A program made the position numbers and the translations under genes. Positions 60,497-63,031 of a stretch of 63,031 nucleotides of DNA are shown in pieces (positions within the stretch are counted from its first letter, which is position 1; each line of letters begins with the position of its first letter). This DNA is from DATJHM01 sp035493895 (GTDB lineage Bacteria; Chloroflexota; Ktedonobacteria; Ktedonobacterales; Ktedonobacteraceae): the NCBI GenBank assembly GCA_035493895.1, contig DATJHM010000334.1, positions 1-63,031 on the forward strand, in the 5' to 3' direction. The notes below the pieces were generated by a model. The model ran no database searches, was not told where the DNA came from, and saw only the letters and a list, made by a program, of their open reading frames with translations.

Positions 60497-63031
60497 ATGG
60501 CGAAAAATTCAGCCATTCGTATTGCCCTGGATTTAGAAACGACTGGACTACACGCAGATCAGGATGCCATCCTTGAGGTCGCTGCGATAAAATTTCAAGG
60601 ACATACGGTAATTGAGACATTCGAAACGTTTGTCTCTCCGGGTCGTTCTATTCCGTATCGTGTGCAGCGTCTGACTGGTATTAAGCCGGAACATCTGGCC
60701 GGAGCCCCTCTTTTCGAGACTATTACGAAAAAGCTTCAACACTTTCTTGCTGATTACCCTATTGTCGGGCATAGCATCCCTTTTGATGTTGGCTTTTTAC
60801 GCCGCTGGGGATTGGCTCGCTCGAACCCATTAATTGACACGTTTGAACTTGCTACCGTGATGCTCCCATCTCTCTCGAGCTATAATCTGGGGCAGGTCGC
60901 TGAATCCCTCGGCATACAGGTTCCCCAGGACCGCCATCGTGCTATGGTTGATACTGTCCTGGCTATGGATGTCTTTCTGGCTCTCCACGAGCGTTTGCAA
61001 AATGTGGATCTGAGCCTGCTCAAAGATCTGGCCAATCTCGATGCCCCTCGTTCCTGGCCTCTTCTGCACTTCTTTCGCCAGGAACTTCGTGCTCGTCAGG
61101 ATCTTGATGGCCTTCAGGGACCGCTGGGGCGTGGGAGCCTCGGCGACCGCTTTGCGGCTCAGCTTGGCATGGACCCTCGTGTTTTATCTTTTGCGATCGC
61201 TCAACAAAAAAGCACCCCCCAGACGCAGGATACTGCGCCGCTAACGCTCGCAAATTCAGCCGCCTTGATGGGCGTGGAAAGCCTGGCGCAAGTTTCTATT
61301 CAGCAGGAGACACCGCTGAGCTATCATGCGGCCCGTAAAGCAATCAATGAGGCTCTGGAGCAGCGGAGTTCTTTGCTCGTAGAGGTCACCGTTGGTGGCA
61401 ACGATTATACGCCTGTGCTCTTACCTGCGTTAGAATGGCTCATGACCTCCTCGAATGCAACAACAAATCAGGGATCTCGCCTCGTCATTGCCTGTAGCAA
61501 CCAGCAAAGCGCACGACGCCTGATCGAGACGATCCTTCCCCGTTTGCAGGCGACGTTACATAGTCAGCTATCCGTTGCTTATCTGGCTGAGCAGGGAGGG
61601 TATCTTTGCACGCATCGCTGGTTTGGCGCGGCCCTGCGGCGCACGAATGGCGAACTGAGCGCTGAGCAGGCTCGTGGCCTCGCTAAATTAGGTCTCTGGG
61701 CGCAGCAGACCTTGACCGGAGAGCGCAGCGAATTGACTTTGCTTCCTCAAGAGATGTCTGCCTGGAAGCGTATCTCCTCCGGTGTGGAACGTATTCCCTC
61801 GATAGAGACCCGCGCCGGAACCGTTTATCAGCGCTGCACGTATCGGCGCAAAGGCTTTTGTTTTGTGGGGCGGGCCGAGGAGCGTGTCAATGCCGCGCAG
61901 ATTGTGGTGACGACACATGCGGGTCTGTTTGATGATCTTTCTCAGCCACATTCGCTCTTAGGCGATATTGAGCGACGCGTTGTTCTGGATGCCGATCTCC
62001 TGGAAGAGGAAAATGCTCGTTGGAGCAATGTTGAGCTGGATCAGGTGCATCTGTTCGACCTGCTCAATACGATCGGTTCCGAACTTCCTGATGGCCGTTA
62101 CCAGGGACTTCTGGCGCTGGCGGCTCCTGCGCTACGCGAAAATGGTCCTGGTGGCCTCTCGAATCGACCGACAATTGCCAAAACAGAACTGGATGCACGC
62201 ATGTTGACCTGGTTCCAGACCCTCGCTCAGGCCCGCATCGCTATCGAAAAACTCTTTCTTTCCTTTTATGCTCTGCTTGAAGAAGTCTCTCAACAAAATA
62301 CTCAAGGTGGACGAGGGGGACGAGAGAAGGGGCGTGGTGAGCGGGGAGGACGTGCTAATGAGCGTACCGATCAACCGCTCAGGCTAAATAGCCAGATCCA
62401 GCAGCTTGGTATCTGGACGCAGACTGAACGGGCATGGCAACAGGCAGCCCATCGTTTGCAAGTAGTGGTAGATTTTTTGCACGAAGCCGAAAAAATTATT
62501 TTGAATACGCAGTATAATCGTCGCCGTCAGGAAGCCGGTAATAGCGATGAGAGCTCAATGGCATCTGAGTTTGCCGCCCTCGCACAGCAATTGCTTGAAC
62601 AGAAAAATCTTGGACAGGCCGCAGTCTCCTTGCAGGAAAGTGATATGGTGTACTGGTTGCGCATGCCACCACCACCGCCACCATCGACGTCCCATAATAA
62701 TAATCGTTCCCATGATGCTCATGCTACAGCCAATCAGCCTGTAGAAAGTGTCCCTGTGCTCTATTCACAACTGGTCCAGACCTCGTCATTGCTCTGTCGC
62801 CTTTTGCTTACAGATGACTCCAGCACTATTTTCGCAGGCGCGGCTCTTTCGGTTGATGGCTCGTTTGCCTTCTCGCGTGGACGCTTTGGCCTGGATAACG
62901 AGGCCTATCCTGCGTTATCTATTGCTACCGAGCATCACGAACAGACCTTATTGTATATGCCCAATGATGTTCCTGAGCCTAATGTTCCACAGTATCAACG
63001 CTACCTTGACGAGACGTTAATTCAACTGGCT
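60497..63031 (+). CDS. DnaQ-type 3'-5' exonuclease fused to a DinG-like region (incomplete at the right edge)
   Basis: The first ~180 residues form a DEDDh exonuclease: Exo I DLETTG, Exo II HSIPFDVGFL and Exo III HRAMVDT, all intact. The following region aligns with DinG/XPD helicases but is degenerate. Where Walker A (GTGTGKS-type) should be, the chain reads EVTVGGNDY (residues 296-304). Where DEAH should be, it reads VVLDADLL (496-503). A glycine/arginine-rich basic linker lies near residue 610-625, and a Pro run near 725. The window ends in the frame after 845 codons, so the C-terminal helicase half is unseen. GAGGAACAG precedes the ATG. DNA end trimming is likely; DNA unwinding is doubtful. 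Confidence 0.85.
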   Translation, partial: MAKNSAIRIALDLETTGLHADQDAILEVAAIKFQGHTVIETFETFVSPGRSIPYRVQRLTGIKPEHLAGAPLFETITKKLQHFLADYPIVGHSIPFDVGFLRRWGLARSNPLIDTFELATVMLPSLSSYNLGQVAESLGIQVPQDRHRAMVDTVLAMDVFLALHERLQNVDLSLLKDLANLDAPRSWPLLHFFRQELRARQDLDGLQGPLGRGSLGDRFAAQLGMDPRVLSFAIAQQKSTPQTQDTAPLTLANSAALMGVESLAQVSIQQETPLSYHAARKAINEALEQRSSLLVEVTVGGNDYTPVLLPALEWLMTSSNATTNQGSRLVIACSNQQSARRLIETILPRLQATLHSQLSVAYLAEQGGYLCTHRWFGAALRRTNGELSAEQARGLAKLGLWAQQTLTGERSELTLLPQEMSAWKRISSGVERIPSIETRAGTVYQRCTYRRKGFCFVGRAEERVNAAQIVVTTHAGLFDDLSQPHSLLGDIERRVVLDADLLEEENARWSNVELDQVHLFDLLNTIGSELPDGRYQGLLALAAPALRENGPGGLSNRPTIAKTELDARMLTWFQTLAQARIAIEKLFLSFYALLEEVSQQNTQGGRGGREKGRGERGGRANERTDQPLRLNSQIQQLGIWTQTERAWQQAAHRLQVVVDFLHEAEKIILNTQYNRRRQEAGNSDESSMASEFAALAQQLLEQKNLGQAAVSLQESDMVYWLRMPPPPPPSTSHNNNRSHDAHATANQPVESVPVLYSQLVQTSSLLCRLLLTDDSSTIFAGAALSVDGSFAFSRGRFGLDNEAYPALSIATEHHEQTLLYMPNDVPEPNVPQYQRYLDETLIQLA

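Noticed and set aside
1..63031. CRISPR arrays, rRNA, integrase or transposase genes
   Set aside because: No regularly spaced repeats, rRNA signatures or DDE/tyrosine-recombinase motifs were found on either strand.

Overview
The window looks like chromosome from a Gram-positive-type, spore-former-like Chloroflexota, most probably class Ktedonobacteria. This is an inference from gene content: a very large Ser/Thr kinase fused to a STAND ATPase and WD40 repeats, several NarL-type two-component pairs, a b6-type menaquinol:acceptor complex with a cupredoxin, and heavy use of GTG/TTG starts behind clear GGAGG-type ribosome binding sites. No rRNA, transposase gene, phage module or CRISPR array is visible. 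One tRNA gene is present, tRNA-Thr(CGT).

Layout. 0-1.4 kb: the end of one glycoside hydrolase and a 5'-truncated homologue, separated by a 122-bp palindromic element. 1.6-6.8 kb: lactate permease, PP2C phosphatase, a class I glutamine amidotransferase and a secreted SGNH hydrolase. 7-13.5 kb: a two-component pair, an NAD(P)-binding epimerase-like protein and a GAF-PAS-nucleotide cyclase. 13.5-17.9 kb (minus strand): sucC-sucD, then a histone-deacetylase-family amidohydrolase and an acetyltransferase. 18-23.5 kb: an orphan histidine kinase and the nadB-nadC-nadA operon for de novo NAD synthesis, with a twin-operator leader and a strong terminator. 23.6-26 kb: an orphan molybdopterin subunit of the xanthine dehydrogenase family. 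26.3-31.5 kb: the kinase/TIR-like/STAND/WD40 giant. 31.6-43.3 kb: metY, a CoA-binding protein, a signal-peptidase homologue, a GT39-like glycosyltransferase, a LysE exporter, a NUDIX hydrolase, an Nramp Mn transporter, an FAD oxidoreductase and two poorly known proteins. 43.4-45.3 kb (minus strand): a NarL-type response regulator and kinase. 45.7-50.6 kb: a five-gene respiratory operon (cytochrome b, subunit IV, Rieske, cupredoxin, polytopic membrane protein). 50.7-56.8 kb: glycogen synthase, a sigma-like factor with an overlapping partner gene, a zinc-finger/pRiA4b-Orf3-like protein, a LarC-like protein and a DUF1992 protein. 56.8-63 kb: a Clp-N/degenerate-AAA protein, two tandem PD-(D/E)XK-like nucleases beside tRNA-Thr, rdgB, and the N-terminal 845 residues of a DnaQ-exonuclease/DinG-like protein.

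The most striking theme is recurrent loss of catalytic residues in otherwise well-preserved proteins. The signal-peptidase homologue lacks both Ser and Lys. The FtsH-like AAA module lacks Walker A and the Walker B acidic pair but keeps the arginine-finger region. The DinG-like protein lacks a recognisable Walker A and DEAH box but keeps its exonuclease motifs. The c-type cytochrome domain of the respiratory cupredoxin has lost its heme histidine. The LarC-like protein has lost its metal-binding signatures, and the cyclase lacks the base-recognition lysine. These proteins look retained for binding, scaffolding or regulation. The other outstanding item is the single-chain kinase-TIR-like-STAND-WD40 protein, whose TIR-like part keeps a candidate NADase glutamate.
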